This document shows positions 35,348 to 44,004 of a DNA stretch of 64,000 bases, piece by piece. The position numbers were made by a program, and so were the translations under genes. The notes below the pieces were generated by a model. The model did not search any database. It had not been told where the DNA came from and saw only the letters and a program-made list of their open reading frames with translations. Every line of letters begins with the position of its first letter. The stretch's first letter is position 1. The stretch is from Anaerolineae bacterium (lineage in GTDB: Bacteria > Chloroflexota > Anaerolineae > Aggregatilineales > Aggregatilineaceae), in NCBI GenBank assembly GCA_027494015.1, contig JAOSJP010000034.1, forward strand, positions 124,001 through 188,000, read 5' to 3'.

Positions 35348-35881
35348 ATGCGCATCGCCATTGACGCCCGACTGAACTACTATCGCCCCGGCGGAATCGT
35401 CGAATACACCCGCCACGTTATGAGCGAACTGGCCGCACTGGACACAGCCAGCGATTATCGCCTCGTCCAACACATCCGCGACCGGGAGTCGCTGGTCGCC
35501 GCGCCGAACTTCAGGCGACTGAACACGCTCACGCCCAGCCATCATCGCCTGGAACGGTGGGCGCTCTCGGCGGAACTGCTCCCTCACCGCCTGGACATTT
35601 TTCATTCGCCAGATGCCATTCCTCCGGCGCGCGCAGCCCGCCGCCAGGTGATCACCATCCACGACCTGCACTACCTGCACTATCCCCAGTTCATGACAGC
35701 CGACAGCCGCCGTTACTACGCCGGGCAGATCGGTTGGGCGGTGGGCAGGGCGGACCATATTCTGGTCTCTTCGCAGGCAACGCGCGCCGATCTGGTGACG
35801 CTGCTCGACGCGCCCGAAGCCAGGATCACCGTGCACATGCTCGGCGTTGACGCTTGTTTCAGCCCGCGCCCCCTGAGGTGA
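35348..35881 (+). CDS. GT4 glycosyltransferase, N-terminal fragment (frameshifted)
   Basis: The acceptor-side Rossmann domain of a GT-B glycosyltransferase: MRIAIDARLNYYRPGGIVEY at the start, and RADHILVSSQATRADLV near its end. The true frame continues to about GVDACF (35863), where the loss of one base moves it to the frame at 35854. The remaining codons to 35881 are out of frame. A leaderless start is predicted. Confidence 0.82.
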   Translation: MRIAIDARLNYYRPGGIVEYTRHVMSELAALDTASDYRLVQHIRDRESLVAAPNFRRLNTLTPSHHRLERWALSAELLPHRLDIFHSPDAIPPARAARRQVITIHDLHYLHYPQFMTADSRRYYAGQIGWAVGRADHILVSSQATRADLVTLLDAPEARITVHMLGVDACFSPRPLR

Positions 35882-36456
35882 TCCAGGCGTGCCGGGCGCG
35901 CTGGGGCCTGCCCGCGCAATACCTGCTGTTTGTCGGCACGTTCGAGCCGCGCAAGAACATCCCAACCTTACTCCACGCCTACGACCGTCTGCGGCGCGAT
36001 CTGCCGGGCGCACCGCCGCTGGTGTTGGCCGGGCGGCGCGGCTGGCTGTACGATGACATTCACCGGACGGCGGAAGCCCTGGCCCTGGGCGATCATCTGA
36101 TCTGGGTTGAGAACCCGCCACGCGACGATCTGCCTGCGCTGTACAGCGGCGCGGCGGCCCTGGCCCTGCCCTCGCACTACGAGGGGTTCGGGCTGACCGC
36201 GCTGGAAGCGATGGCCTGCGGCACGCCGCCAGTCGTCTCGGATCGCAGCTCGCTGCCGGAAGTGGTCGGCGAGGCTGGGTTACGCGTGAATCCCGACGAC
36301 GCCGACAGCATCGCCGACGCGCTGCGCCGCCTGCTGACAGATAGCGCCCTGCGCGACACACTGCGCGATGCTGGCCTGGCCCGCGCCGCCACCTTCACCT
36401 GGCGGCGCACGGCGGAGATCGTCCGCGAGGTCTACGCGCGGGTAATGACGGAGTGA
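35854..36456 (+). CDS. GT4 glycosyltransferase, C-terminal fragment (frameshifted)
   Basis: The nucleotide-sugar-binding domain of the same enzyme: YLLFVGTFEPRKNIPTLLHA, then PSHYEGFGLTALEAMACGTP with the Glu-x7-Glu motif (EGFGLTALE) of GT4, then SLPEVVGEAGLRVNP. Together the fragments give about 370 residues, normal for the family. It lies 36 bases before a second glycosyltransferase gene and probably shares its operon. Confidence 0.85.
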   Translation: MFQPAPPEVIQACRARWGLPAQYLLFVGTFEPRKNIPTLLHAYDRLRRDLPGAPPLVLAGRRGWLYDDIHRTAEALALGDHLIWVENPPRDDLPALYSGAAALALPSHYEGFGLTALEAMACGTPPVVSDRSSLPEVVGEAGLRVNPDDADSIADALRRLLTDSALRDTLRDAGLARAATFTWRRTAEIVREVYARVMTE

Positions 36457-36491
36457 CCGGCATTGCACCCTTCTGAGGGATCATCTGAGCC

Positions 36492-37730
36492 ATGCGACTG
36501 CTCTTCCTGACCGCTGAACTGCCTGAGCCGGCGCACGCGGGCGGCACACTGCGCACCAACGGCCTGCTGCGCGCGGCGCACGCGGCGGGGCACGAGGTAC
36601 ATCTGCTCTCCTTCGCCACGCGCGCGCAGCTCAACGCGCAGCGCGAGCGGCTCGCCGCCTACTGCGCGCGGGTCGAGACGGTCTCCCCACCGCAGCGCAG
36701 GCTCAGCGACCGGCTGCGCGACCTGCTGCTCACTGACAAGGCAGACATGCAGGGGCGTTACTGCTCGGCCCACTACCAGCACGCCCTGAGCAAGTTGCTG
36801 GAAGAGACGCCCTACGATCTGATCCAGATGGAGAGCCTGGAGATGACGATCTACGCGCCGACCGTGCGGCGCATCCAGCCGACGACTCCGCTCATCTACG
36901 ACTCGTTCAACGCGGAGGCCGATTTGCAGCGCAGCATCTTCGAGGCCGAGCGCGGCAGCGTCCGCCGGCTGCCCGGCGCGCTGTACTCGTTCGTCCAGTG
37001 GCGCCGCCTGACGCGCTACGAGCGCCGTGTCGTGCGCGAGGCGACGCACACCATTGCCGTCTCCGACGCCGATGCCGAGGCGTTTCGCCGCCTGGCCCCG
37101 GACTGCCCGGTGAGCGTGGTGCCCAACGGGATTGACGTGGCCCGCTATGCTGTCGCGGACACGACGCTGGACCTCGGCCCGGCTTCGCTGGTCTTCACCG
37201 GCTCGATGGGCTATCGTCCCAATGTGGACGCGGCGCTGTGGTTCGCCAACCGCGTTCTGGATCGGGTGCAGGCGCACGTGCCCCAGGCGCGTTTCTTCAT
37301 CGTGGGCAGCCAGCCTCATCGCCGTCTGGGCAGCCTGCGCGACCACGATGGCGTGCAGATCACCGGCTGGGTGCCAGATGTGCAGCCGTTCCTCTCGGCA
37401 GCAGCGGTCTATGTTGTCCCGTTGCGCATGGGCAGCGGCACGCGCCTGAAGCTGTTGCAGGCGATGGCCGCGCGGCTGGCAGTCGTCTCCACGCGAGTGG
37501 GCGCGCAGGGCCTCGACGTGCAGGACGGCGTGCAACTGCGCCTGGCCGATACGGAGGAGGATTTCGCCCGCGCGGTGATCGAGCTACTCAGCGACCCCGC
37601 TGAGCGAGCGGCATTGGGCGAGCGCGCAGCCAAGTACGTGGCGCACGGCTATGACTGGTCGGTGATCGCGCCGCGTCTGCTGGCCGTCTATGACGACGTG
37701 CTCGGCGCTGGCGGTGCCGGGCAGGGGTGA
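36492..37730 (+). CDS. Family 4-like glycosyltransferase
   Basis: A 412-residue GT-B enzyme. The N-terminal domain starts MRLLFLTAELPEPAHAGG, with the Gly-Gly acceptor loop. THTIAVSDADAEAFRRL ends the first domain, and VVPNGIDVARY begins the second. LVFTGSMGYRPNVDAALWF and VPLRMGSGTRLKLLQAMA form the sugar-nucleotide site. It resembles polysaccharide-synthesis transferases (the RfaB/PslH kind). Acceptor and donor are unknown, but it pairs with the frameshifted GT4 gene just before it. Confidence 0.88.
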   Translation: MRLLFLTAELPEPAHAGGTLRTNGLLRAAHAAGHEVHLLSFATRAQLNAQRERLAAYCARVETVSPPQRRLSDRLRDLLLTDKADMQGRYCSAHYQHALSKLLEETPYDLIQMESLEMTIYAPTVRRIQPTTPLIYDSFNAEADLQRSIFEAERGSVRRLPGALYSFVQWRRLTRYERRVVREATHTIAVSDADAEAFRRLAPDCPVSVVPNGIDVARYAVADTTLDLGPASLVFTGSMGYRPNVDAALWFANRVLDRVQAHVPQARFFIVGSQPHRRLGSLRDHDGVQITGWVPDVQPFLSAAAVYVVPLRMGSGTRLKLLQAMAARLAVVSTRVGAQGLDVQDGVQLRLADTEEDFARAVIELLSDPAERAALGERAAKYVAHGYDWSVIAPRLLAVYDDVLGAGGAGQG

Positions 37731-37778
37731 GCTAAATCCGCAGCGCAAGGCGGCTCAAATGGCTTATGGGCGCGGCTG

Positions 37779-39476
37779 CTACTCCGGGCGCGGCGTGACC
37801 TCAATGGGTGACTCGTTGCGGTAGGTGACCATGCCGGGCTTGCCGCCCTTGATCTTGCGCACGTACTTGCGCCGCGTCACGTCAACCAGGGCGCGCGCCT
37901 CTCCGCGCGCCGCGCTGTAGTACGCCGCAATCTCTGCCGCGCGCTGGATCACCGCATCCGGCACTTCGCCCGCGCCCGCCTTGATGATCACGTGCGCGCC
38001 GGGCACACCTCGCGCGTGCAGCCACAGATCGCCCGGCCCTCCCCGGTCGAAGGTCACCATATCGTTCTGGCGGGCGTTACGCCCCACCCAGATCACCGCG
38101 CCGGACTCGGTCGTCACCTTGAGCGGGGCCGAGGTCGCGCCGCGCGGCCCGGCGGTGCGCGGCCCGCGCCAGTAGCCGCTCCGCTGCAGCGCCTCCTGCA
38201 CCTCGCCGATGTCCGGCCAGTTGCGGGCCATTTCCAGGTCCATCGCCAGTTGGCCCAGGTAGGCCAGCTCCTGCTCGGCGGCGGCGACCAGCTCTGGCAC
38301 GCCGCTGCGGGCGCGCTTGGCCTTCTCGTACTTCTCGAAGTAGCGTTTGGCGTTCTCCAGCGGCGTCAGCGCCGGGTCGAGGGCGATGATCAATTCCGGG
38401 CCGTCCACCTCGTAGGCAGCGCGCAGCTCGCGCGCGCCCGGCGCCAGCGTGTACTGGTAGGCCAGCAGCAGCTCCCCGCTCTGGCGCAGGTGCTCGAAGG
38501 CGGCATCGTCCTGCAGGGAGCCGCGCAGGGATTCCAGCTTGCGGGCGACGCGCGAGCGCGCGTCGGCGATGGCCTCGGCGACCGGACGCCTGGCGGCGGC
38601 GTAGGCGTCCGCGCCGACCAGCGGTTCGTAGAAGCGGACGACGGCCTCGCTCATGCTGCCCGCCGGAGTCCAGCCCGGCAGATGGGTGATCGGGTAGGCG
38701 GCGTAGGCGGTCACGACTCCCTCTTCCTGGGCAGTGCCGGGCTGCCACGCCCCCTCGCGGAACGTGCCAAATAACTCGCCGATGGCCGCCAACAGCGCCC
38801 GCGCGCTGCTATCGGCGGCCTTCGTGTTGATCCCGCCCGTCGCCCTGAAGACAATCTCCTTGCCCAGCAGCGGGCTGATGCCCAGCACGCGCCGGGTGAG
38901 AATCTCGCGCGCCCGCTCGCCCGGCCCAGCGTCGAGCATATCGCCGAGCAGAGTCAGGGTGAGCGCCAGCGGATCGCGCTTGAGGCGCTGCGGGGGTGGC
39001 GGCTGGTAGGGCTTGCCCGGCAGGCTGACGCGCACCCGGTTGTCCTGCGGCCCCACGCGACGGATGCACTCGACGATGATGCCATCGTCGCGCACGAGGA
39101 GCACATTGGCGCGGCGCTCCATCGGCTCGGCGATGAGCGAGAACACGCCCTGTGGACTTTCCAGGTCGAAGAGGAGCACGCGATCCCAGGGCGGCTGGCG
39201 CACGGCGTTGATCCACGCGCCCTCCACATAGCGACGCAGCAGCAGCCCCAGCGGGGAGGGCGTCTCCACACCGCGCCGCAGCTTGTCGGGGCTGAGGCAG
39301 ACGCGGGCGAACTGCTGGTGCGCGCTGAGCAGCAGGTAGTGCCGCTGATGATTGGCGTAGACTTCCAGGCCGACGCCCTCGTCATCCGGTTCGAGCGTGT
39401 CCTGCACGCGCCCGCCGACGAGGGCCGCGCGCAGCTCATCGGCCAGCGCCATGATCGTCACAGCGTCGAAATTCAT
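37779..39476 (-). CDS. rqcH: Ribosome quality control protein RqcH/Rqc2 (NFACT family)
   Basis: A 565-residue NFACT protein. The N-terminal NFACT-N domain begins MNFDAVTIMALADELRAALVGGRVQ. A coiled-coil middle part lies at about residues 290-420. NFACT-R near the C-terminus has GDLWLHARGVPGAHVIIKAG. RqcH binds split 50S subunits with a stalled peptidyl-tRNA and adds Ala tails. It was formerly annotated as a fibronectin-binding protein. The ATG follows AGAAGGAT. It stands alone, facing the glycosyltransferase pair. Confidence 0.9.
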   Translation of the reverse strand: MNFDAVTIMALADELRAALVGGRVQDTLEPDDEGVGLEVYANHQRHYLLLSAHQQFARVCLSPDKLRRGVETPSPLGLLLRRYVEGAWINAVRQPPWDRVLLFDLESPQGVFSLIAEPMERRANVLLVRDDGIIVECIRRVGPQDNRVRVSLPGKPYQPPPPQRLKRDPLALTLTLLGDMLDAGPGERAREILTRRVLGISPLLGKEIVFRATGGINTKAADSSARALLAAIGELFGTFREGAWQPGTAQEEGVVTAYAAYPITHLPGWTPAGSMSEAVVRFYEPLVGADAYAAARRPVAEAIADARSRVARKLESLRGSLQDDAAFEHLRQSGELLLAYQYTLAPGARELRAAYEVDGPELIIALDPALTPLENAKRYFEKYEKAKRARSGVPELVAAAEQELAYLGQLAMDLEMARNWPDIGEVQEALQRSGYWRGPRTAGPRGATSAPLKVTTESGAVIWVGRNARQNDMVTFDRGGPGDLWLHARGVPGAHVIIKAGAGEVPDAVIQRAAEIAAYYSAARGEARALVDVTRRKYVRKIKGGKPGMVTYRNESPIEVTPRPE

Positions 39477-39613
39477 CGTGTGCTATCCTTCTCTGCCAGG
39501 GGGTCCCATGTGCCGTCCCGTGCGCACGCGCCTTTGGCTCGCGGACTCGCCCGATTAGTCAATTTGTGGGGCCAATGCTACAATGCGGTCACGGTCTTGG
39601 GAAGGGCCAGCCC

Positions 39614-40156
39614 ATGCGCGTCGCCATCGGTTCGACCAACCCGGTCAAGTGTAGCGCAGTGCGCGCGGTCTTGTCGCCGCTGTTCCCTGGCGCTTCGTTC
39701 GTCACGGTGGACGTGCCGTCCGGCGTGGCAGCCCAGCCCTGGGGCGATGTCGAGACGCGCGCCGGCGCGCACAACCGCGCTCGCGCGGCAAGGGAAGCGG
39801 CGGGCGCCGACCTGGGCGTTGGGCTGGAAGGCGGCGTGCAGGAGTCCGAGTTTGGCCTGCTGACCTCGGCCTGGTGCGTGGTGGTCGCTGGCGAAGGTCG
39901 GGTGGGTGTTGGCGGCAATTCGTGCGTGCTGCTGCCGCCGCCGGTCGCCAGCGCCGTGCGCGACGGGATGGAGCTTGGCGAGGCCATGGATCGCCTCGTC
40001 AACCGGGCCAACACCAAGCACCAGAATGGTGCCATCGGCATCCTGACCGACGACCTGGAGACGCGCCAGAGCGCCTACGAGACCATCATCCGGCTGGCGC
40101 TGGCTCCCTTGATCCATCCAGAATGGTACCCTGGCACTAAGCTGGCCGACACCTGA
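39614..40156 (+). CDS. DUF84 / YjjX-type inosine-xanthosine triphosphatase
   Basis: A 180-residue housekeeping NTPase. VAIGSTNPVKCSAVRAVL is the P-loop-like signature of the DUF84 family. ETRAGAHNRARAAREA and GVGLEGGVQESEF follow, with the acidic metal-binding pocket. The enzyme removes ITP and XTP from nucleotide pools. The ATG at 39614 is used because the family begins there (MRVAIGSTNP); the frame is open to 39566. A TACAAT about 28 bases upstream may be its -10. Confidence 0.88.
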   Translation: MRVAIGSTNPVKCSAVRAVLSPLFPGASFVTVDVPSGVAAQPWGDVETRAGAHNRARAAREAAGADLGVGLEGGVQESEFGLLTSAWCVVVAGEGRVGVGGNSCVLLPPPVASAVRDGMELGEAMDRLVNRANTKHQNGAIGILTDDLETRQSAYETIIRLALAPLIHPEWYPGTKLADT

Positions 40157-40188
40157 GTTTGCGCGTCGTTAGCAGTAGGGGATTGCCG

Positions 40189-41709
40189 ATGAAGACACGA
40201 ACCTTTCTCTTCCTGATTCTCTTGGGCGCGCTGATCCTGGCGCTGTCCGCGTGCGGCGACGAGGGATCGGAGGCTGCGGCACGCCCAGTCGTTCGCTTGC
40301 AGGTCAACAACCAGACCTACGAAGAGAACGTCTACAGCTACTGCTGGCCGGAGTCGGCGGACGATCTGGAGTGCGACATAGACGCCGTCGCGCTGGTGCA
40401 GCCGCTGCGCAACGTCCCGGTCAGCGCTGGCGATTCGGTCCAGTTCGTGCTGGACAGCGGCGCTGGCACGCCTGCCCGCTTCACGGCGACGCTGCTCGGC
40501 TTCGACGACGTGCGCGACCTGGGCACCGGCAGCGTGGCCGCATACCCGATCGAGTTGGAGGACGACCTGTATCGCGTGCGGGTAGACGCCGAATACGACG
40601 ATGTGCAGGGTCAGCCAGCTTATGTCTCGTATGTCTTCGGGCTGGCCGTGGCCGGTGTGGTCGCGCCCACGCCGACGCCCACCCCGCCTCCCACCGAGAC
40701 GCCGCTGCCCACACCGACGCCAGCCCCCACGCTCACGCCGGAGCCAACCGCCACATCCGCGCCACCGCCCACCGAGACGCCGCTCCCTGAGGCGACCGAG
40801 GTGGAGACGGCGCTTGAGGGGGCGCAGCCCGCCGAAGCAACGGCTGAAAGCGAAACCGCACCGACTGCCGAGACTGCCGCCGAAGGCGAAGCTGAGCAGC
40901 CGACTGAAGCAGCGCCCACCGAGACGGCTGAACCCGCCTTCACCGCGCCCGCAGCCACGCCGGAACCTGTCCCCACCGGCGACCTGGGCGAGCTGCTGCT
41001 GGTTGGCACGGTGCGCGTGACTGACACGGGCACCACGCTGCCGGTCGTCGGCGCGACGGTGCGTTACGAGCACAACTCGCTGGCTCTGCCAGAACGATCC
41101 AGCGATGGCTCCACGCTGACCGGTCTCCAGGGCCAGTTCAATATCGGGCCGCTGGTGCTGCACGACACAGACACGGTCACGGTCAGCGCCTTCGCGCCCG
41201 GCTATGAGATTCAGGCGCACGAGCTGACCGGGCTGGAGGTCTGGCAGGCGGGCGGGCTGATCGAGTTCGTGCTGGTGCCCGTCCCCTCGGCCCGCGAGGG
41301 AGGCAGCGCCGCGCGACCCGTCACGCCGTCCACGAGCGCCGTCCCGCCCCTGGCGCTGGTGGTGGCGGGGCGACTGCACGTCCCGGTTGGCTTGCAGTAC
41401 TGCGAGCAGGCAGCGGGCGGCGAGCGGACGTGCACGGAGCTGCCTGCGCCAGAAGGCTCGACCGAGCGCCTGGGCCTGCTGCGCGGCTCCGCCGCCCAGT
41501 TGCGCATCGGCGGCGGGCGACCCACCTCGGTGCGCGTCGAGTATCTGACCGATACGGGCATCCCGACTGGCCAGCCGGAGAATCGCCCTGGCGATAACGT
41601 CGTGCTCTTCATCATCTCGCCGGAGCCTGGCTCGTACATCATGGCCGTCCGCGTGACGTGGACGGGCTACGAAGCGACGTACTTCTTCCGCGTGAGCATC
41701 AGCGACTGA
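40189..41709 (+). CDS. Secreted lipoprotein with Pro/Thr-rich and Ala/Glu-rich linker
   Basis: A 506-residue lipoprotein. The signal peptide ends at LALSAC. Residues 25-150 form a beta-rich first domain. Residues 155-265 are a low-complexity linker of TPTPTPPPTET and TAEPTE-like words. The last 240 residues include a carboxypeptidase-regulatory-like fold (VRVTDTGTTLPVVGATVRYE) and a C-terminal beta domain. Its substrate or partner is unknown. The ATG follows TAGGGG. It lies 32 bases after the NTPase gene, possibly in one transcript. Confidence 0.85.
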   Translation: MKTRTFLFLILLGALILALSACGDEGSEAAARPVVRLQVNNQTYEENVYSYCWPESADDLECDIDAVALVQPLRNVPVSAGDSVQFVLDSGAGTPARFTATLLGFDDVRDLGTGSVAAYPIELEDDLYRVRVDAEYDDVQGQPAYVSYVFGLAVAGVVAPTPTPTPPPTETPLPTPTPAPTLTPEPTATSAPPPTETPLPEATEVETALEGAQPAEATAESETAPTAETAAEGEAEQPTEAAPTETAEPAFTAPAATPEPVPTGDLGELLLVGTVRVTDTGTTLPVVGATVRYEHNSLALPERSSDGSTLTGLQGQFNIGPLVLHDTDTVTVSAFAPGYEIQAHELTGLEVWQAGGLIEFVLVPVPSAREGGSAARPVTPSTSAVPPLALVVAGRLHVPVGLQYCEQAAGGERTCTELPAPEGSTERLGLLRGSAAQLRIGGGRPTSVRVEYLTDTGIPTGQPENRPGDNVVLFIISPEPGSYIMAVRVTWTGYEATYFFRVSISD

Positions 41710-41729
41710 TCGCCGTCCCGCTGAACCTG

Positions 41730-41769
41730 ACGGAACCGGCGTCTCCGCGTTGGTGGAACGCCGGTTCCG
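41730..41769. repeat. Hairpin between lipoprotein and membrane-protein genes
   Basis: CGGAACCGGCGT and ACGCCGGTTCCG are perfect complements about 15 bases apart. A TAGAAT that could be a -10 lies directly after (41773), so terminator and promoter may adjoin here. Confidence 0.6.
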
Positions 41770-41794
41770 TGCTAGAATGAGGACGGGAGAGCAT

Positions 41795-42262
41795 ATGAGC
41801 CAGACCGCCAGGAAGACTGACCCTGTCGCCGGGCACAGGCGCGCCGTGCGCCTGAAGATCGTCGGCCCGGTCGTGCTGGCCGCGCTCGCCCTGGTGGGTG
41901 TGTGCGGCGCGCTGATCCTGGCGGTGATTGGCGGGGCGCTGGAGAGCAAGCAGATTACGGTCGTCATGGGCATCGTGGCGACGGCTTTCCTGGCGCTGCC
42001 GATGGCGATCCTGTGCCTGGTGCCCTATTTCGTGCTGGCGGCGCTGGCCGCGCTGAGCGGGCGCGGGCACGCGCGGGCGCGCGGCCCCCTGCGCTCAGCC
42101 CGCCGCACCACCGAGCGCCTGTCGCGGACAACCGCAGCGGTGGCACCCAGGCTTGCCCGCCCGCTGATTGCGGTGAACGTGCGCCTGACGCGCTGGGAGC
42201 GCACGCTGCGCGGCCCGTCGGGTCCGGCGCTGCCTGTCGAAAGGAAGACATCCCATGAGTGA
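41795..42262 (+). CDS. Small membrane protein, first of a coupled trio
   Basis: A 155-residue protein with two hydrophobic helices (about residues 23-45 and 55-85) and a basic, Arg-rich C-terminal region (RSARRTTERLSRTTAAVAPR). I do not recognise the family. The ATG follows GGACGGGAG. It overlaps the next gene by 8 bases, so the two are translated together. Confidence 0.8.
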   Translation: MSQTARKTDPVAGHRRAVRLKIVGPVVLAALALVGVCGALILAVIGGALESKQITVVMGIVATAFLALPMAILCLVPYFVLAALAALSGRGHARARGPLRSARRTTERLSRTTAAVAPRLARPLIAVNVRLTRWERTLRGPSGPALPVERKTSHE

Positions 42263-42506
42263 GATGATCAAAACCCTGGAAGAGCAAGGTTCCAACGCGC
42301 TCAAGCAGGCGGAAGAGCAGATCAGCGACCTGATCAGAACGCTCGAAGAGCAGGACAGTCAGGTATGGGCGTACCTGGTCGGGGGTGTCATTGCGCTGAT
42401 CGTCGGTCTCATCGCCGCCTACCTGGTCACCCAGACCGCGCGCGAGCGGCGCAAGAGCCGCCTGGAGCGCATCAAGGAGTCGCTGCGCGGAGGGATCGTG
42501 CGATGA
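42255..42506 (+). CDS. Small membrane protein, second of a coupled trio
   Basis: An 83-residue protein. Residues 1-35 form an amphipathic helix of repeated EEQ words (KTLEEQGSNALKQAEEQISD, then RTLEEQ). A transmembrane helix (YLVGGVIALIVGLIAAYLV) and a basic tail follow. The stop overlaps the next start as ATGA. Unknown family. Confidence 0.8.
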   Translation: MSEMIKTLEEQGSNALKQAEEQISDLIRTLEEQDSQVWAYLVGGVIALIVGLIAAYLVTQTARERRKSRLERIKESLRGGIVR

Positions 42507-42754
42507 CCTCTGAGATGCACGCGGACCTCGCCGCCAGGAGTGACACTGCCTGGAAGCGGCGCGTCTACCTGTTCGGCGGACTGGTGGGGCTGGTCGTCGG
42601 CCTGCTCGCTGCCTATTTCTACGCGCGCGTCTCTGAGGAGAACGAGTCGGGGCAGCCCAACCGCATCAAGACGATGGACGCGATGAAGCTGGCTGTTGCG
42701 CTGCTGTCGGTCGTCCGCCAGATCACCGATCTGGGGGCCAGGCACGGTGACTGA
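42503..42754 (+). CDS. Small membrane protein, third of a coupled trio
   Basis: An 83-residue protein. One transmembrane helix (YLFGGLVGLVVGLLAAYFY) is followed by a KTMDAMKLAVALLSVVRQI helix. The transmembrane part resembles that of the preceding gene, so the two may be relatives by duplication. The ATG shares bases with the upstream stop. Unknown function. Confidence 0.8.
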   Translation: MTSEMHADLAARSDTAWKRRVYLFGGLVGLVVGLLAAYFYARVSEENESGQPNRIKTMDAMKLAVALLSVVRQITDLGARHGD

Positions 42755-42852
42755 CGGTCATCGTTCACCTATCAGAGCCATGCGGGGGGCGCGCAATGCG
42801 CCCCCTGCGCCGTGACTGCCCCAGCCCGCCAGGCAACCTTCACCTCCACGCC

Positions 42853-44004
42853 ATGATGCGCCGCACTCGCCCCATCCTGCGCAGAGCGCTCGCTCACCTG
42901 CTGCGGGCCAGCGGCGCGCTGCTCGTCGCGGGCGCGCTTGTGTCAGTGCGCCCTGCCCCGCCGCGCGTGGTGCTGGGGCCGCCGCACACCGTCCAGACGG
43001 TCAGCCCGACGGTGTGCGTCCACACCCGCCTGACCGACGAAGTGGACGAGTGGAAGATTCAGCGCACGCTGCAGATGGTGCGCGAGATGGGCGCGGCGAC
43101 CATCGTCGAGTTTTTCCCCTGGCCCTATGCTGAGAGCGAGCGCGGCAGCTATGACTGGGCGCACGCCGACCGCATCATGCGCCATGCCGAAAACCAGGGC
43201 CTGATCGTCATCGCCCGGCTGGGGCTGGTGCCCGCCTGGGCGCGCCCGCCCGTGCGCGAGAAGGTGACCACGCTCACCTATCTACCCGACGACACCTTCG
43301 ACGATTTCGCCCGCTACGTCGGCGCGTTTGTGGCCCGCTACGGCGACCGCATCGGCGGCGTGATCATCTGGAACGAGCCGAACCTGAGCCACGAATGGGG
43401 CGACCGCAGCCCTGACCCTGTCGCCTACACGGAGCTGCTGCGCCTGTCGTACCGGGCCGCGCACGCCGCCAAGCCCGACATCGTCGTCTTCGGCGGGGCG
43501 CTGGCCCCCACCAACGAGCCAGAGGGCAGCGGCAGCGGCATGAACGAAGTGCGCTTCCTGGAGCGCATGTACGAGGCGGGCGCCGCCCCCTACTTCGACG
43601 CGCTGGCCGCGCACACCTACGGCTTCACCGCTGCCCCGGCAGACCCGCCGGACCCGCAGACCATCAACTTCCGGCGCGTCGAGCTGCTGCGCGAGGTGAT
43701 GGTGCGCTACGGTGACGGAGCCAAGCCGGTCACCATCACCGAGAGCGGCTGGAGCGACGATCCCCGTTGGACGCACGCTGTGCGTCCTGGTCAGCGCATT
43801 GCCTACACGCTGGCGGCGCTCGACCTGGTGACCGCCTGGCCCTGGGCCGATCACCTGTGCCTGTGGCAGTTCCGCCAGCCGTCGGACTTCCACAACCGCC
43901 GCGATGCCTACTACGCGCTGGTGTCGTCGGATTTCTTCGCCAGGCCGATCTACGAGGCAGTTCAGGCCTACGCGCGCGGCTGGGAGAATCCCTACGCCCC
44001 ATGA
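42853..44004 (+). CDS. Secreted clan GH-A glycoside hydrolase-like protein
   Basis: About 383 residues starting at ATG 42853 (or 42856; GTG-type starts upstream possible). An N-terminal membrane anchor or signal helix is followed by a (beta/alpha)8 barrel. GVIIWNEPNLSHEW has the Asn-Glu acid/base pair and VTITESGWSD has the nucleophile Glu, as in GH5/GH39-type enzymes. YDWAHADRIMRHAENQGLIV fits the early barrel. The linkage cleaved is unknown. Its stop overlaps the next start (ATGA). Confidence 0.85.
   Translation: MMRRTRPILRRALAHLLRASGALLVAGALVSVRPAPPRVVLGPPHTVQTVSPTVCVHTRLTDEVDEWKIQRTLQMVREMGAATIVEFFPWPYAESERGSYDWAHADRIMRHAENQGLIVIARLGLVPAWARPPVREKVTTLTYLPDDTFDDFARYVGAFVARYGDRIGGVIIWNEPNLSHEWGDRSPDPVAYTELLRLSYRAAHAAKPDIVVFGGALAPTNEPEGSGSGMNEVRFLERMYEAGAAPYFDALAAHTYGFTAAPADPPDPQTINFRRVELLREVMVRYGDGAKPVTITESGWSDDPRWTHAVRPGQRIAYTLAALDLVTAWPWADHLCLWQFRQPSDFHNRRDAYYALVSSDFFARPIYEAVQAYARGWENPYAP

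Noticed and set aside
40075..41973. Minus-strand open frame of 632 codons opposite the lipoprotein gene
   Set aside because: The plus strand holds a lipoprotein with a clear signal peptide; the antisense text is Arg/Gly/Ala-rich noise.
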